A stretch of 64,000 bases of DNA from Drosophila pseudoobscura (lineage: Eukaryota > Arthropoda > Insecta > Diptera > Drosophilidae): contig NC_046683.1 in the NCBI RefSeq assembly GCF_009870125.1, positions 58,605,869-58,669,868 on the forward strand, given 5' to 3'. The position numbers and the translations under genes are program-made. Numbering within the stretch: position 1 is the stretch's first letter; the number at the start of each line of letters is the position of its first letter. The notes beneath the pieces were generated by a model that saw only the letters and a list, made by a program, of their open reading frames with translations, was not told where the DNA came from and made no database searches. Of the stretch, positions 13,001-24,611 are shown piece after piece.

Positions 13001-14941
13001 ATGAGGATGTACACAAACACCTGTTGAAATGCACTGGATTAACAGTAGAATTTGTTAACCCATTTCGGCCTAAAACGCAAAGAGAAGGAATGATAGTGGC
13101 AAACTAACAAGGGCAGGGCGAGAGCCTAACTTATTATTTAATATACCCTGGCAACATTTGAGAGCGATAACGGCAGATAAAAGAGGGTGTGAGCGTGGGA
13201 AGTCAGACCAGGCGACAGGTGAGAAGAAAGTGCAAGGCAGAGATGATGCAAATGATCTTTGATGTTTTTTCGGAATGCATGTAGACGTACAGTTAACATA
13301 ACATACAAATTTACATTTTCATTTGTAAGTAAGTAGAACACGCTGATAAGACGAACAATGAAACGAGAATTGACAGACGTTCAAGTTTAATCGGCCACTG
13401 ATTCTACTAATCAGCCTACTCAAAATATAGTAACATATAGCTCCTCCACGTAGTATAGATCTCAAGTCGATAAGTACTTACGCAAAAGCTGCATCCTAGA
13501 TAGGGAGGGTTATCTTGTTTGACAAGTCGCCGTGATAGGAGAAAAACTGACCACAGTGAAATCCCGATCCGCGAGAAGTACTTGAGTTTCGTCAATTCTT
13601 TGAATTCCCGGCCACTCAAGAGTGTTCGATCCATTATAAATCACGTTCTCAATATTCTTATGACGTCCTCCAAGGCGTCACATGGCATCAGATGCGATAT
13701 CGTCGGGGGAAACAGTTACCCGACACGCTCAAAGTCCCATTCATCACTACTCTGTTTCCCTGAAAAGTTCTTCCTATGTTTCATAGCTTTCCCACAAATT
13801 GTATGGGTAGTTCTTCTCATATCTTGTTGTGGAGAAAAAAGCTTATGTTATTTAAATTTTAGTAAGGGCGCCGATAACACGAGATCCAAAGGGAGGGAAT
13901 AATGGTAACACTTTTAAGACACAGGAGGTCACATTAATTTAGAATCGTTATAAGAAAAAAAAATAGCAGTAACATAAAAACAATGTATTCCCCTTCAAAT
14001 AAATCCAATTATTCAAACAAAGCGATAAGCGATATCTGCATTCGCTCGATCAAAATTGTCCATAATCATAGCTGAAACTGACCAATCACGTAGAGTACAC
14101 ACTTGTTTTACATAAATATGTAGTTTATATGTATCGAGTGTGTAGTTAACATGTACAAAGTTAACATTTTCTTGGCCTATTTTATTTAAGCTTATTTTAC
14201 AAAAATTTTTTACCAGTGGTTATTTAAATAATCTCCACAAAAATTATAAAATCTTTTAGATAAGAACAATTTGCAAACAGGTTTAACTCAAGCTGTTCAC
14301 CTGTTTGGATAGTGGGATGATAAGTTGTTTCTTCATCGGTATCGATAGTAACTAATTTTAAAGTCTTTCAAAGGCTATAATTTTAAAGTACTACTACAGG
14401 AACTATATAATTGTCATACAAACGGTGTTTGACCCGAAAAAAGGCAAGAAAGCCATGTCAGAAAGTGTCGCCGCTGCTGCTGCTTCCCGTGTCTCGATGT
14501 TTCATCCATGTTTTTTAAATAACCTATATACTTATTTTATATACCGACTAGAAACTATCAACCGTTATCCCTGTATGAACCTTTTAGAAATTAACGCTCG
14601 GATTTTATTCCCTCTACGATATTATATCCACCACTAGTTCCCTTTCTCCAATTAAATTAATAATACTCACTTGCCTTTCCCGTATTTAGTAAATGTATTA
14701 GTACTTGTATTTTGATTGCATGCTTAGTTCTTTTAGTAATTTTCCTTGAATATTAGTCTAGCAGCTATCTTTCCTGCATGTTCGCGTTTAGTTCGGTTAA
14801 CGCGCCGCGCGTCATACAGCAGCGCCCCTCGGTCGGTTGAGTGAGAGGAGGGCTGCGTTTTTGCCCGAGATGCGCGCGTAACAGCCTTTCTTCGATGACA
14901 TCGATGTTTCTCCAGCTCTAAATATCACACCGCTATACCAC
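6700..14941. other. Long intergenic region, no gene supported
   Basis: About 8.2 kb between Mipp1 and the mbf1 promoter. Open frames are frequent but short and do not read as conserved protein. Visible structure includes a CA repeat (about 7031-7069), a five-unit CGATA repeat (about 8611-8635), a CT run (about 10817-10834) and a GC-rich patch at 14790-14880. A frame at 14425-14637 starts with lysine-rich then alanine-rich codons but then becomes AT-rich and is not convincing. The region probably carries the Mipp1 promoter and enhancers. Confidence 0.5.
8357..8364. promoter_or_regulatory. Palindromic CRE-type site TGACGTCA
   Basis: A perfect 8-bp TGACGTCA palindrome, the consensus binding site of CREB/ATF-type bZIP factors. 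It lies about 1.7 kb upstream of the Mipp1 start codon in otherwise unassigned DNA. One such site is expected by chance roughly every 65 kb, so function is only possible. Confidence 0.25.
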
Positions 14942-15200
14942 CAATATTGAGGCAAAAAAAATCAAAGTCAATTATTCAAAATAAGCCAGTCAAGTAGAAA
15001 ATTGATTCATTAATCGGTTAAAATTATGTAGGCATGGCTAAATGTTCTATATAGCTTGTAATATTCGACGGAATATAAAAAACGAGGACTATGTATAAGA
15101 GAACTTGAGGTCTTCAGTATATATACGGTATATTTTTAAAGTAAGACGGTATGTTTCGGTATATTTCCGAGGGTCGCACGGTATATTTTATCGAAGTCGC
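14942..15200 (+). repeat. Dispersed promoter-associated repeat, copy A (upstream of mbf1)
   Basis: Starts at TTGAGGCAAAAAAAATCAAA and runs through the shared blocks AGTAGAAAATTGATTCAT, GGAATATAAAAA, GTATATTTTTAAA, GACGGTAT and CGGTATATTTC. It ends at GGGTCGCACGG. The first block is shared exactly with copy F near 55690. The repeat ends about 200 bp before the mbf1 start codon and points toward the gene, so it probably contains or abuts the transcription start. Confidence 0.8.
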
Positions 15201-15399
15201 ACACATCCGAGATAGTTCTGGAATTTATAGTTTTAATTAATAATAAAAGTAAACTTTCTTAACTAAACATAAGTGAAGCAGTCAATGTGAGTCCTGCCAA
15301 AGCATATAAGTTCAGTCGAACGACATTCAGTCATAATTTGTCTCCGTTCTCATTTCTCGTCGCTCTGCCTGGCAATCAAAAAATCATACTAAATCAAAG

Positions 15400-16207
15400 A
15401 TGTCAGACTGGGATTCTGTTACAGTTCTGCGGAAGAAGGCTCCCAAGTCGTCGACCCTAAAGACCGAATCGGCCGTCAATCAGGCTCGCCGCCAAGGCGT
15501 TGCCGTGGACACCCAACAAAAATGTGAGTACGGCCGGGGATCACCAGGCCGGTTGCCCCCAAAACCACTTTGCACACACACAGACATGCCAATCGCTCGG
15601 CCTAACCTAAGAACAAAACCAACAACGAAACCTCCTGCTGCAATTGCGACGATGATGTATTGCGTGGCATTACTGTCGTCCCGCCGCAGCGATGTCGAGG
15701 CATTTCACAACACGTAGTAATCTGCATTGAGGAGCTATTTTCTGCTTGGCCTAGTTCCCCCTTTCCCTCGCCCACGCATTCGATCTATACCGGCTATTGA
15801 TTTTGTTTGTCTGTCACAGATGGTGCTGGCACCAACAAGCAGCATGTGACCACCAAAAACACTGCCAAGCTGGACCGCGAGACTGAGGAATTGCGCCACG
15901 ACAAGATACCGCTTGACGTGGGCAAGATCATCCAACAGGGACGTCAGAACAAGGGTCTCAGCCAGAAGGACTTGGCCACTGTAGGTTCTCAATTTCTTGT
16001 TCTGTTGTGGTTAAGCACTGATTAAAAATTGATTTCTTTCCTTTTGGTTGGCAGAAAATTTGTGAGAAGCAGCAGGTTATAACGGACTACGAGGCCGGAC
16101 GCGGCATTCCTAACAACTTGATCCTCGGAAAAATGGAGCGGGTGCTTGGCATCAAGCTGCGCGGCAAGGAGCGTGGCCAACCAATAGCGCCTCCCGGTAA
16201 AAAGTGA
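15400..16207 (+). CDS. mbf1: Multiprotein bridging factor 1, transcriptional coactivator
   Basis: Three exons: 15400-15523, 15820-15980 and 16055-16207, giving 145 residues, the usual family length. The N-terminal MBF1 domain begins [18 protein letters not shown]. The C-terminal Cro/C1-type helix-turn-helix covers about residues 75-132 ([20 protein letters not shown], then [17 protein letters not shown]), and the protein ends [10 protein letters not shown] as in other animals. MBF1 links bZIP or nuclear-receptor activators to TBP; in flies it works with Tracheae defective and FTZ-F1. The three introns are short and have normal junctions. Copy A of the dispersed repeat lies directly upstream. 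Confidence 0.97.
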
Positions 16208-17755
16208 GACGATGCTGCCGCGTCCACTGCTTGCGGCGCTCCACCATCGAACACCTCAACACGCAACGCCAGACAGCAGCAGCAACATCAACAGCAGCAG
16301 CAACACCAGGAGCCTGGCTGGAGTACCGTAAGCAGAAGACGCAAATGAAGCCTTATCGGGAGGCTCTTAACCAAATCAAATCGGGTTAACCAAACCACGC
16401 AGCCCAAGACACACACCGCACACACACCCAATCCTCTTTTATCTATGAGCGCGCCATAGTTCTTGAATTTTTTGTTTGAAGCCAAAAAAAACCATACCAA
16501 TTGCCGCGTTTCGCACACACACACATGCACAGATACACGATGGCTTTAGATACTATTATTACAACTATTTGCATCCCCCCTTTTTCTTTTTTCCTGATAA
16601 ATTAAATATTGTAATTTTTTTTTAAATACAAATCACAATCACAGCCTCGGTCTCCCCTCGCAGAAGGCACAGAAACAACAGAGACAGAGAGAGTGACACG
16701 AAAGCGAAACGCAACAGACTAATTTGATATTATTTGATAAGGGCCAGGGCCAGCTAGACCTGGTCGGCGCTCATGGTTTGAAAGGAAAGAGTTTTCATCC
16801 ATACACACTGGCATAGGCATTGGCATTGGCCAAGGGAAAAGCCTTCCTTTCGGTTATTTCGGTTATACAAAAATTTAAGTTGTGGAATTAAATATCAAGA
16901 CATAAAAAGCATTGATAAAAACACAGAAACTTCTTTCAATTCAATCGAAAATCGCCAAAAACTGAAACCATCTGAATTTGAAAATTTTTGCATTTGCATG
17001 ATCCAAAACCAGCTTGACTAATATCCATTATACATACATATATGTACCACTAAATGATATATGCAAATTCTTAGAGCTTAGTCGGACTTTCACTTCACCT
17101 AATTTTTGTGTAACGTAACTTATCGTATAAGGGTCTTCTGTGTATGCATCATACATACATATGTATACAAGAAATATATTCTTAATGTATTTAGGGTAAC
17201 ATTTTCTAGTCTACAAAATATTTAAATATTGTAAGCGATGGCATTTTCTTGTATATTCTCTAACTCGAACGAACACTGCTCCACTCCTCCTCTACTCCGG
17301 GCGGCAGCTTCAAATATTTTGCATACAATTTATGCTAACCCAAAATGAACACAGCGGAGAGGAGGTGGATATGGATATAGATATGGAGATATAAACAACT
17401 ATACTTATATACATGTGTATTTGCTATGAAAGTCTCTGTATAGGAGTCTCCAATTACTAGGAGATGATTCGTGTTTTGCCAGTGAATAACTCTTTAAATA
17501 TCATAATAAATGTTTTTTTTAGCCATCTAAGCATTATTCGAAATGGTTATCTATGGCATTTTTGTACGCTTTAATTTCTTTGGAGAATTGTATTCGTATT
17601 AGTATTCGAAAACATGTGAAGGTAGATTGAAGGAAAAAATTCTTAGTAGATATTCTGATATTGATATATATTTGTTCTTTGGTTAGTTAAATTGGTGTTG
17701 GTGTTAAATTCGGTTTCCGCAAAGCATTAAGTACTGCTGCTTGCTTGCCGTCTGC
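16208..17755. other. mbf1 3' UTR and intergenic DNA
   Basis: The first part is likely the mbf1 3' untranslated region; it has CAG-rich sequence at 16270-16310, where an open frame continues but shows no family resemblance, and an ATTAAA-type signal near 16600. The rest is AT-rich with scattered ACATACATATGTA-type repeats (about 17030 and 17152). No gene is seen. Confidence 0.45.
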
Positions 17756-20380
17756 CTAGACAAAGGCCAATTCGGGAATCTCTCTGTTGTTCTTCATTTC
17801 AAGAAACATTTTGCTGGCGCGTTCAAAATCCCATTCGGCCGACTCCACGATCGTTGTGCACCAGGAAGGTGTTAGTCCGGTAAGCTGGAGGAACAAAATG
17901 AGCTTGTGGCTCTTGGCACCAAGTGAATCCTCAGAGGCTGGCGCATTCAGACGATTCCTTGGCAGTGGGCAGACCTTGAACGCACCTTGTACCTGGTTCC
18001 TCGAGGGATTTACGATGCTCAGGTGGTCATTAGAGATCTTCCAGCGGCAAGCCTACTTTCCTAAGCCCTGGGAATGACAGATGGTGAATTAATCTATTTA
18101 AAGTAGTATCTCAAATGGTATCCTACCAGTCCCTCCTTATCAACCTTGAGTACGAAGTTCCTGGTAAAGGCCAAATAGAGCTCCGCCTGGTTATGTGTGC
18201 TCGGAGAGTCGTCGCGCATCAGACCAGTCAAATGAATAACTGCCAACTGGCCATTGTAGTGCATCACATCAGTCTGGAGGGATAGAAAGTCGTGGACGAC
18301 ACTCGGCAGCTCCATGAGCACGCGAATGATCTCCATCAAACCCACATGAAATTCGTTTGTGGCTTTGGTATAGTCCGACCACTTTCTGATGTCCCGCGAA
18401 TGCTTGGTGTACTTTGAGATGCGCTTAAAGAGCTGGGCGTTGATTGCGAGCGCCCCATCACATAGTTGCTGGTCATCGTGAATATGGAGTTTTCCGTGTA
18501 ATATTTCATCAGGCGGTTGGCCCGCATGTCCGCCTGCACGAACTCGTGCAGATAGTTGCTAAGAAATACATACGTCGCCCACCAGCTCGTAGGCCCTAAT
18601 GTCGCACAGGAAGTTCTTCTGCGGTGCCTGGCCCGGCTTGCTGCTTAGATCCACCCCATCCAGCGTCGTCAGTTGGGGGAAGATTTCCTTCACTGCCTGG
18701 ATGTAGTCATTGGGCTTGGGCAGGCTGTACTTTCGGCACAGCGGATTGCCATGGAGTCGCAGGGACTTCAGCGGTGTCCTCCAAATCGTTTATCCAATTA
18801 TGGCCCAAATATAACGCACGCAGGCTCCCCATTCGCGACAGGACGCGCGCGGCGTCTATCCTGAGAATATTATTGTTGCACAGACGGATCTCCGAGCAGT
18901 TTGACATGTACTGACGCGAGATAATTGTTCAGAATCCTCGTCGAGCCCACGTGGACCCAAAGCCCCTTAAGGCCCTCGGTTGCCTGGAAGTCTGACATTT
19001 TGAGCAGCCGATTCTGGGCCACATAGCACTTCTGTATGCATTTGGTAATCCTCTCCTGGGGATCCACATGATGGAGCTTAAAGCGGCTGACATTCATGCG
19101 CATATAGAACGGAATAGTACGAGGACCCATGCACACATCTGGATCTTCTACCTTTGGCACCGTTTCGGGGATTTGTATCTCCAGATTGCAACAGTGCACT
19201 AAATACGCAATCTGTTCGAAGCAGTTGCGCACTAGAAAAATGTGCTCCTTTCCGTCAAACTAATAAAGGATTGAAATATCAGAGCAGATGAGGAAAATCC
19301 TTAAAGTGGTAAAAGTACAGACGTGGGATTGAAATTACAAACCAAAAATGCATGCCAATCTTCGCTATGCCCAAAATCAGCCAGCTTCGATTTGTTTGTG
19401 CAGTCAATGCGTATGCCGTCGACTCCAAATCGATATCGTGCTTCAGGGGCGTATAGGTGCTGTGGAGCTTGTCGTGGGGAATGCCATCCACCATACTGAA
19501 GTTTCCCTGCAGCGCCTTAATGCTGTTGGGATATTTGGAACTCATGGTGATGGGATTGTTGGCCAGCTTCAGTTCCTTCGCTCGAACACGCTTCAATTCA
19601 CGCCACAGACGAACCAACGAAGCAATCTGAAAATTACCTGTTGCTAAATTTGATGCCTTACTTTACACCTCACACATACCTTGATTCCACTGAGATCCAC
19701 GAGTCCATATTCGACATCGCCAAATAGCTTGAGCGGATCCACGCTTTTCATGTGATTGTTCGCGAAAATGAACCCATTCACCGAGATAAATGTCTCATCG
19801 TTGTGATAGATGGTGCTGCAGACATGCTTCAAGGTGGCCACATTTGCCAGACTAACCACACTATTCTTGAAACAGGGATTCGCCCCGAAATTGCTCAGAT
19901 TCAACACGCCACGCACGCCGCTATGCACTTCCAGTGCAGAGCTTCTGGGCAAACAGCTTATCGATCGCCGGCTTGCAGGCACGCGCAAGAAATTTACGAG
20001 GCGAGGTCCACACTGAAAATGTAAAAGTTTACAATGGAAGGATGGCAAAGGTTTTTCATGGAGAGCCAACATCATAGGCCACCGGATAGAACTCCTCGCC
20101 GTCAATCACATCAAAGATGGCTTCCAGTATCACTTGTTTTGGATTCTCCAAATACTCGAGCTGTCCCAAATGATGTATGGAAAGCTCAAGCTAAGCTCAA
20201 GCCCGGCACCCGATCACCATAACTAGAGCAGTTGCTAAATATCCTGGGGTCGGGATAATCCCCCTGGATCGGCAGGGATCCATCCGAAAAGTTTAACACG
20301 AATCTGTGGCCTTTAGTCATGTCATGAATTAGTTACGATGTTTTAGTTAAATTCCTCAATATCTTACTCCGGTGGTCCAT
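17756..20380 (-). pseudogene. nxf2: nxf2-type nuclear RNA export factor, reading frame disrupted
   Basis: Conceptual reading from MDHRSHRFVLNF at 20380 to a TAG at 17756. Identifiable in order are: a first RNA-binding/LRR unit (LEYLENPKQVILEAIFDVID, about 20160-20100; RACKPAIDKLFAQKLC, about 19980; LRR sequence 19650-19430), a second RNA-binding unit (IPFYMRMNVSRFKLHHVDPQ, about 19110), a second LRR (RLCNNNILRIDAARVL, then LRLHGNPLCRKYSLPKP), an NTF2-like domain (FVQADMRANRLMKYYTENS to about 18120, continuing 18060-17900) and a TAP-C/UBA-like end (LTGLTPSWCTTIVESAEWDF). The doubled RNA-binding/LRR unit is the known architecture of Drosophila Nxf2. The frame is lost at least seven times, near 20190, 19935, 19428, 18912, 18775, 18570 and 18450, and in-frame stops are present. 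Functional Nxf2 acts with Panoramix and Nxt1 in piRNA-guided transcriptional silencing. All neighbouring genes read through cleanly, so base-call error is an unlikely explanation. Confidence 0.75.
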
Positions 20381-20528
20381 CTTTTAGCGCTGAAACTGGG
20401 GCAGTGCGGTGAATTTACGATTGGTGGGGTGGGGAACATGAAACTTAAAACAATAATTCTCTTTTTAGAATCTTTATTTTATGTTGGCTTCTTAATGGTT
20501 ACAAGTCTTACAATTTCCAAGCTTCAAA

Positions 20529-21206
20529 TTACTTCTTGGGAGTCTTTTTCTTCTCAACTTGGCGTGGAATGGCCTTCTTCCCTTGAAAATAGCCTGTATA
20601 GTAACCAGACATGTACCAGGCAGTCAGCATGGACATAAGGTCCTGCTCCTCGCCCGGGTTACCATAAGGAGGGATAATAGGGGGGATCAATGGCATAGTT
20701 GGCATGCACGGTCCACCAGAAAGACCTGCGCTGGCAGCAGGTTTGGTCTTGACTGAAGATTTCTTTGAGGCAGACTTGCCGCGAGCTTTTTCCTGATGCG
20801 CTGTCTCGACCTCGAATTGATATGCCATTAACGACTGCTGGCGACGGGCGTCCTTGCCCCAAGATGGCAGCAGTTCGGCGACCAATATCTCTTGCTCGTT
20901 TTCATAGCCCAGGTAACGGATCACGCAAGTAGCTGCTTCCTCGTTGATGGACACCACGGTTCCCTCATAGTCAACGCCATCAGTGAATGTGGCCCGGGCG
21001 AAGTCGCCCACCTTGAACAATACGGGCTCGGGGCTGGTAGCGTTGGTTGCAGTGTTAACTTCATCCATCTTGTTCTCCTCCTCACGTGTATTGGTCGAGT
21101 CTGCCAAACGGCGAGCCAAGGCCTCGCGGGCCAAATTCACGGATTCATCGTAGACTTTTATCAACAGAGAATCGTCCCAGGCAGCGCTATTGGTTTCGTC
21201 ACACAT
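20529..21206 (-). CDS. Smn: Survival motor neuron protein
   Basis: Single exon, 225 residues, matching the intronless fly gene in length. The Gemin2-binding N-terminal helix is near residues 10-35 (WDDSLLIKVYDESVNLA). The Tudor domain (about 64-120) contains GDFARATFTDGVDYEGTVVS and VIRYLGYENEQEI and binds symmetric dimethylarginine on Sm proteins. The C-terminal YG box (about 195-215; MLTAWYMSGYYTGYFQG) drives oligomerisation. A short proline-rich stretch precedes it. SMN assembles Sm rings on snRNAs in the cytoplasm and is found in U and Cajal bodies. The start codon lies 544 bp from that of the divergently transcribed Rpn12. Confidence 0.97.
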   Translation of the reverse strand: MCDETNSAAWDDSLLIKVYDESVNLAREALARRLADSTNTREEENKMDEVNTATNATSPEPVLFKVGDFARATFTDGVDYEGTVVSINEEAATCVIRYLGYENEQEILVAELLPSWGKDARRQQSLMAYQFEVETAHQEKARGKSASKKSSVKTKPAASAGLSGGPCMPTMPLIPPIIPPYGNPGEEQDLMSMLTAWYMSGYYTGYFQGKKAIPRQVEKKKTPKK

Positions 21207-21750
21207 CTTGCTTTATTTTGTTTTTTAAGCAAATAAATGATAATTTCGGAGTGCTGGAAAACACTGGAAAACACTGCTGCCAGTGTGTAGAGCTGGAGAA
21301 ACATCGATATTTTTCATATCGTTGGATTTACACTAGAAGCTATTGACACTATTATTAATATGTTTGATCTAATGATACAATTAGTTAAGGATTTAGCATG
21401 AAGGATTTACTTGACACAACAGGCAGAACAGGGAAAAAATATTGGGAAAATTAAACAAACTAGACCCCTAAACATATCCTTTGTATAAAGTTTGTAAAGT
21501 TTTGCCCAAAACTCAAAAACTCAATAACAATAATAAATTTCATATTTTAGTGTAAACAAAATTTTAATTTATAAAATAGATATATGGAATATATAAAAAC
21601 AACGATGTTTCGATATCTTATCGATGTTTTGCTCTCAATGTCCGCAAACACCGATGTCTCTTGAGCTCTAAGAGCCATCTCTCATCACTAAAGTTGCACC
21701 AAAAACGAAACTCATTGTCCGTTTGCAAACATAAAAAGTAATAATTAACA
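21207..21750. promoter_or_regulatory. Divergent promoter region of Smn and Rpn12 with DRE-like sites
   Basis: 544 bp between two divergent start codons. It contains several ATCGAT-centred sites: ACATCGATAT (21301-21310), TTCGATATC (about 21609) and TTATCGATG (21619-21627), the last a 7/8 match to the DNA-replication-related element TATCGATA bound by DREF. DREF sites are typical of fly housekeeping promoters. The middle is AT-rich with no open frame of interest. Confidence 0.5.
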
Positions 21751-22545
21751 ATGGCTTCAGTGGAAACGCTATACAAGGAACTGACCGCCGAGTGGGCAAA
21801 GCGTCCGCCCAACACCAAGAAATGTGGCCTTCTGCTGGACCAACTAAAAGTCGCCCTAGTCAAAATGGTCTTTCTACCGACAGACGGCAGCGAGGCCCAG
21901 AACTCGAAAAAGCAACTGCTTCTGGCTCGCTGCGTGCTTGAAATCGCTGTGGAGCACAGTGTGTTGAGTAAGGATCTACAGGCCTTTGAGCGCTATATGT
22001 CGCAGCTGAAGTGCTACTACTACGACTATGCCAAGATCATTGGCGAATCGGACAACAAGTACAAACTGTTGGGGCTCAACTTGCTGTACCTGCTCTCCGG
22101 CAATCGAGTCTCCGATTTCCACACCGAGCTCGAGCTGCTGTCAGTGGACATCATTCAGCACAATCAGTACATTCGTCCCATCTTGGCCCTCGAGCAGTAC
22201 ATTATGGAGGGCAGGTACAATAAGATTTTCCAGGCCAAGTCTTCAATGCCTGCTGAAGTCTACAATTACTTTATGGACCTGCTAGTGGAGACAGTGCGCG
22301 ACGAGATTGGTGCCTGCATTGAAAAGTCCTACGAGAAAATCTCCGCCAAGGACGCAGCCAAACGTCTCAATCTGCGAGTCCCGGATGAGATCAAGGTGTT
22401 TGGCGAAAAACGCCAGTGGAAGCTGGAGGACAATGGCAACTATAGTTTCACGGACCGTAGCATAAAGCCAAAGGAGGCCCTGCCCTCCGAAGAGCTGGCC
22501 GAGCAGGTGCTCAGCTATGCCCGTGATCTGGAGATGATAGTTTAA
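21751..22545 (+). CDS. Rpn12: 26S proteasome regulatory subunit Rpn12 (PSMD8)
   Basis: Single exon, 264 residues, the usual length for animal PSMD8. The N-terminus MASVETLYKELTAEWAKRPP and the helical-repeat body ending in a PCI-type winged helix (about residues 170-240; SYEKISAKDAAKRLNLRVPD) identify it. Rpn12 is a lid subunit of the 19S regulatory particle and joins last during lid assembly. The AATAAA at about 22581 lies some 35 bp after the stop. UQCR-C2 begins only 240 bp downstream on the same strand. Confidence 0.97.
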   Translation: MASVETLYKELTAEWAKRPPNTKKCGLLLDQLKVALVKMVFLPTDGSEAQNSKKQLLLARCVLEIAVEHSVLSKDLQAFERYMSQLKCYYYDYAKIIGESDNKYKLLGLNLLYLLSGNRVSDFHTELELLSVDIIQHNQYIRPILALEQYIMEGRYNKIFQAKSSMPAEVYNYFMDLLVETVRDEIGACIEKSYEKISAKDAAKRLNLRVPDEIKVFGEKRQWKLEDNGNYSFTDRSIKPKEALPSEELAEQVLSYARDLEMIV

Positions 22546-22785
22546 ACCTTAACAGTTTGTAATATTATTTTAATATGCATAAATAAAGTAACATTTAATC
22601 TCCTATGCTTGGCTCAGTTCCGAAATGAACCAGTTCGATTGTTTTGATAGTCGATAGGGCGAGTGGCGAACTAGATCTTCACAGCGGAGCGAACGATAGC
22701 GGAGTAAAAATTTTCGCTCTGCGATTTTTTTTTAACAAAAACTGCTTTAAAATCAGACGAAAAAGTTAGTAATATAATTAACGCA

Positions 22786-24384
22786 ATGGCCTGCAACGCA
22801 AATAAGACGCATCTCTTGCGCGCTATCGCTGTAAGTTTCAACTTAACCAATAAAATTACAGCCAAATAATTTCCACTGGGGAGACTCGTGTTACGTAAAA
22901 GATATAGTTGCTTTTCTGTTTAAACAATTATGAAAGGACTAATGAAAATGTTACCCTGTCTTTCCTCAGAAACGGGGCTATGCCACCTGCCCACGCCCCG
23001 TTGGCGACATCTCCGCCGTCAGTGTGAATGTTCTCGAGAACAAATTGGTTGTGGCCACAGCTGATGCCACCGTTCCCGTCTCGCGAGTGTCGATCGTCTT
23101 GGGGTGAGTGGCGACACAGTCTGCCTGCCGGCCCTGCCCAGTGTTATTGCATCACCGTTAATCTGGTTTCTTGCAGAGCTGGTTCCCGTAACGAGGCCTA
23201 CGATACCCTGGGAGCTTCCCATCTGCTCCGCTTGGCCGGAGGATTGAGCACCCAGAACTCGTCTGCTTTCGCCATTGCCCGCAACATTCAGCAGGTCGGC
23301 GGCACCTTGACCACCTGGGGCGATCGCGAGGTTGTCGGCTACACCGTGGAGACCACAGCCGACAATGTGGAGACCGGTCTGCGCTACCTGCAGGATCTGC
23401 TGCAGCCAGCCTTCAAGCCATGGGAGTTGAAGGATAATGCGAAGACTCTGCACAACCAACTGGATGCTGTCACCCGAGAGGTAAGCCATTTCTTCACTCG
23501 TGCTCTTATCCTGTATTCTTAAAATCTTTCTTGTTGTGCAGCAACGTGCCATTGAGCTGGTCCACAAGGCTGCCTTCCGTACCGGCCTGGGCAACTCCAT
23601 CTACATCCCCAGGTTCCAGCTGGGCAATCTTTCCACGGAAAGCCTGCTGCACTACGTGGCCAACACCTTTTCGGCCAGTCGCGCTGCCGTTGTTGGCGTG
23701 GGTATTGACAACAACACTCTGTCGGGCTTCGCCCAGACCCTGGAATTCCCAAGCGGCGGTGGAAAGACTGCATCGGCGAACTACTTTGGTGGCGATGCCC
23801 GCAAGGACACCACCGGACAACGTGCCACTGTCGCCGTTGCTGGTCTGGGAGGTTCTATTGCCAACCCAAAGGAGGCCCTTGCCTTTGCCGTGCTGGAGCA
23901 AGCTGTAGGCGCTGGTGCGGCCACCAAGCGTGGAAACTCTTCAGGACTGTTCGGCGAGGCTGCCAACTCTGCTGGCGGCTCGAGGCCCAGCTCTGTTAGG
24001 GCTCTGAATACCAGCTATTCGGATGCCGGACTCTTTGGCTTCGTTGTGTCCAGCGAGGCAAAGGACATTGGCAAGACCGTCGAGTTCCTGGTTCGCGGTT
24101 TGAAGTCTGGTTCGGTTTCGGAAAAGGATGTGGCCCGTGGCAAGGCCTTGCTGAAGGCCCGCATCATCTCGAAGTATTCCTCCGATGGTGGTCTGATCAA
24201 GGAGATCGGCCGCCAAGCGGCGCTCAGCAGAAACGTCTTGGAGGCTGACACTTTGATTGCTGCCATTGATGGCATTACCCAGCAGCAAGTCCAGGAGGCT
24301 GCCAAGAAGGTGGCCGGCTCGAAGCTATCGGTCGGTGCCATTGGCAACCTGGAGAACGTGCCCTACGCTTCTGATTTGGCTTAA
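22786..24384 (+). CDS. UQCR-C2: Cytochrome bc1 complex core protein 2 (complex III)
   Basis: Four exons: 22786-22830, 22970-23103, 23177-23480 and 23542-24384, giving 441 residues. The N-terminus is a basic mitochondrial presequence (MACNANKTHLLRAIAKRGYA). The body is a peptidase-M16 fold: N-terminal half with GSRNEAYDTLGASHLLRLAG, a glycine-rich linker and a C-terminal half ending NLENVPYASDLA. Core 2 lacks the zinc-binding HxxEH motif and is a structural subunit of complex III on the matrix side of the inner membrane. All splice junctions are GT-AG and in phase. A polyadenylation signal (AAATAAAC) lies about 40 bp after the stop. Confidence 0.96.
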
Positions 24385-24611
24385 GTAGAAAAACTCCCCT
24401 GTTATCCGTAAATGTAACGACTAAAAATAAACTTGTTGGAATTAACGATCCGCGACAAATGAAATCTTTCTCTTATAGGTAGTAGTTTAATGTTCGTATA
24501 AATACTCGTACTGGAACCATTTGCACACTAAAGGGATCGTCGGAAACATTGATATAGGTGTACAAAAAATTCGACATAATATAACATAGAATACGTTTAA
24601 CAATTGGGTAA

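Noticed and set aside
14425-14637. Frame starting with a lysine-rich and alanine-rich stretch
   Set aside because: The start looks protein-like, but the rest is AT-rich with no splice support; insufficient for a gene call.
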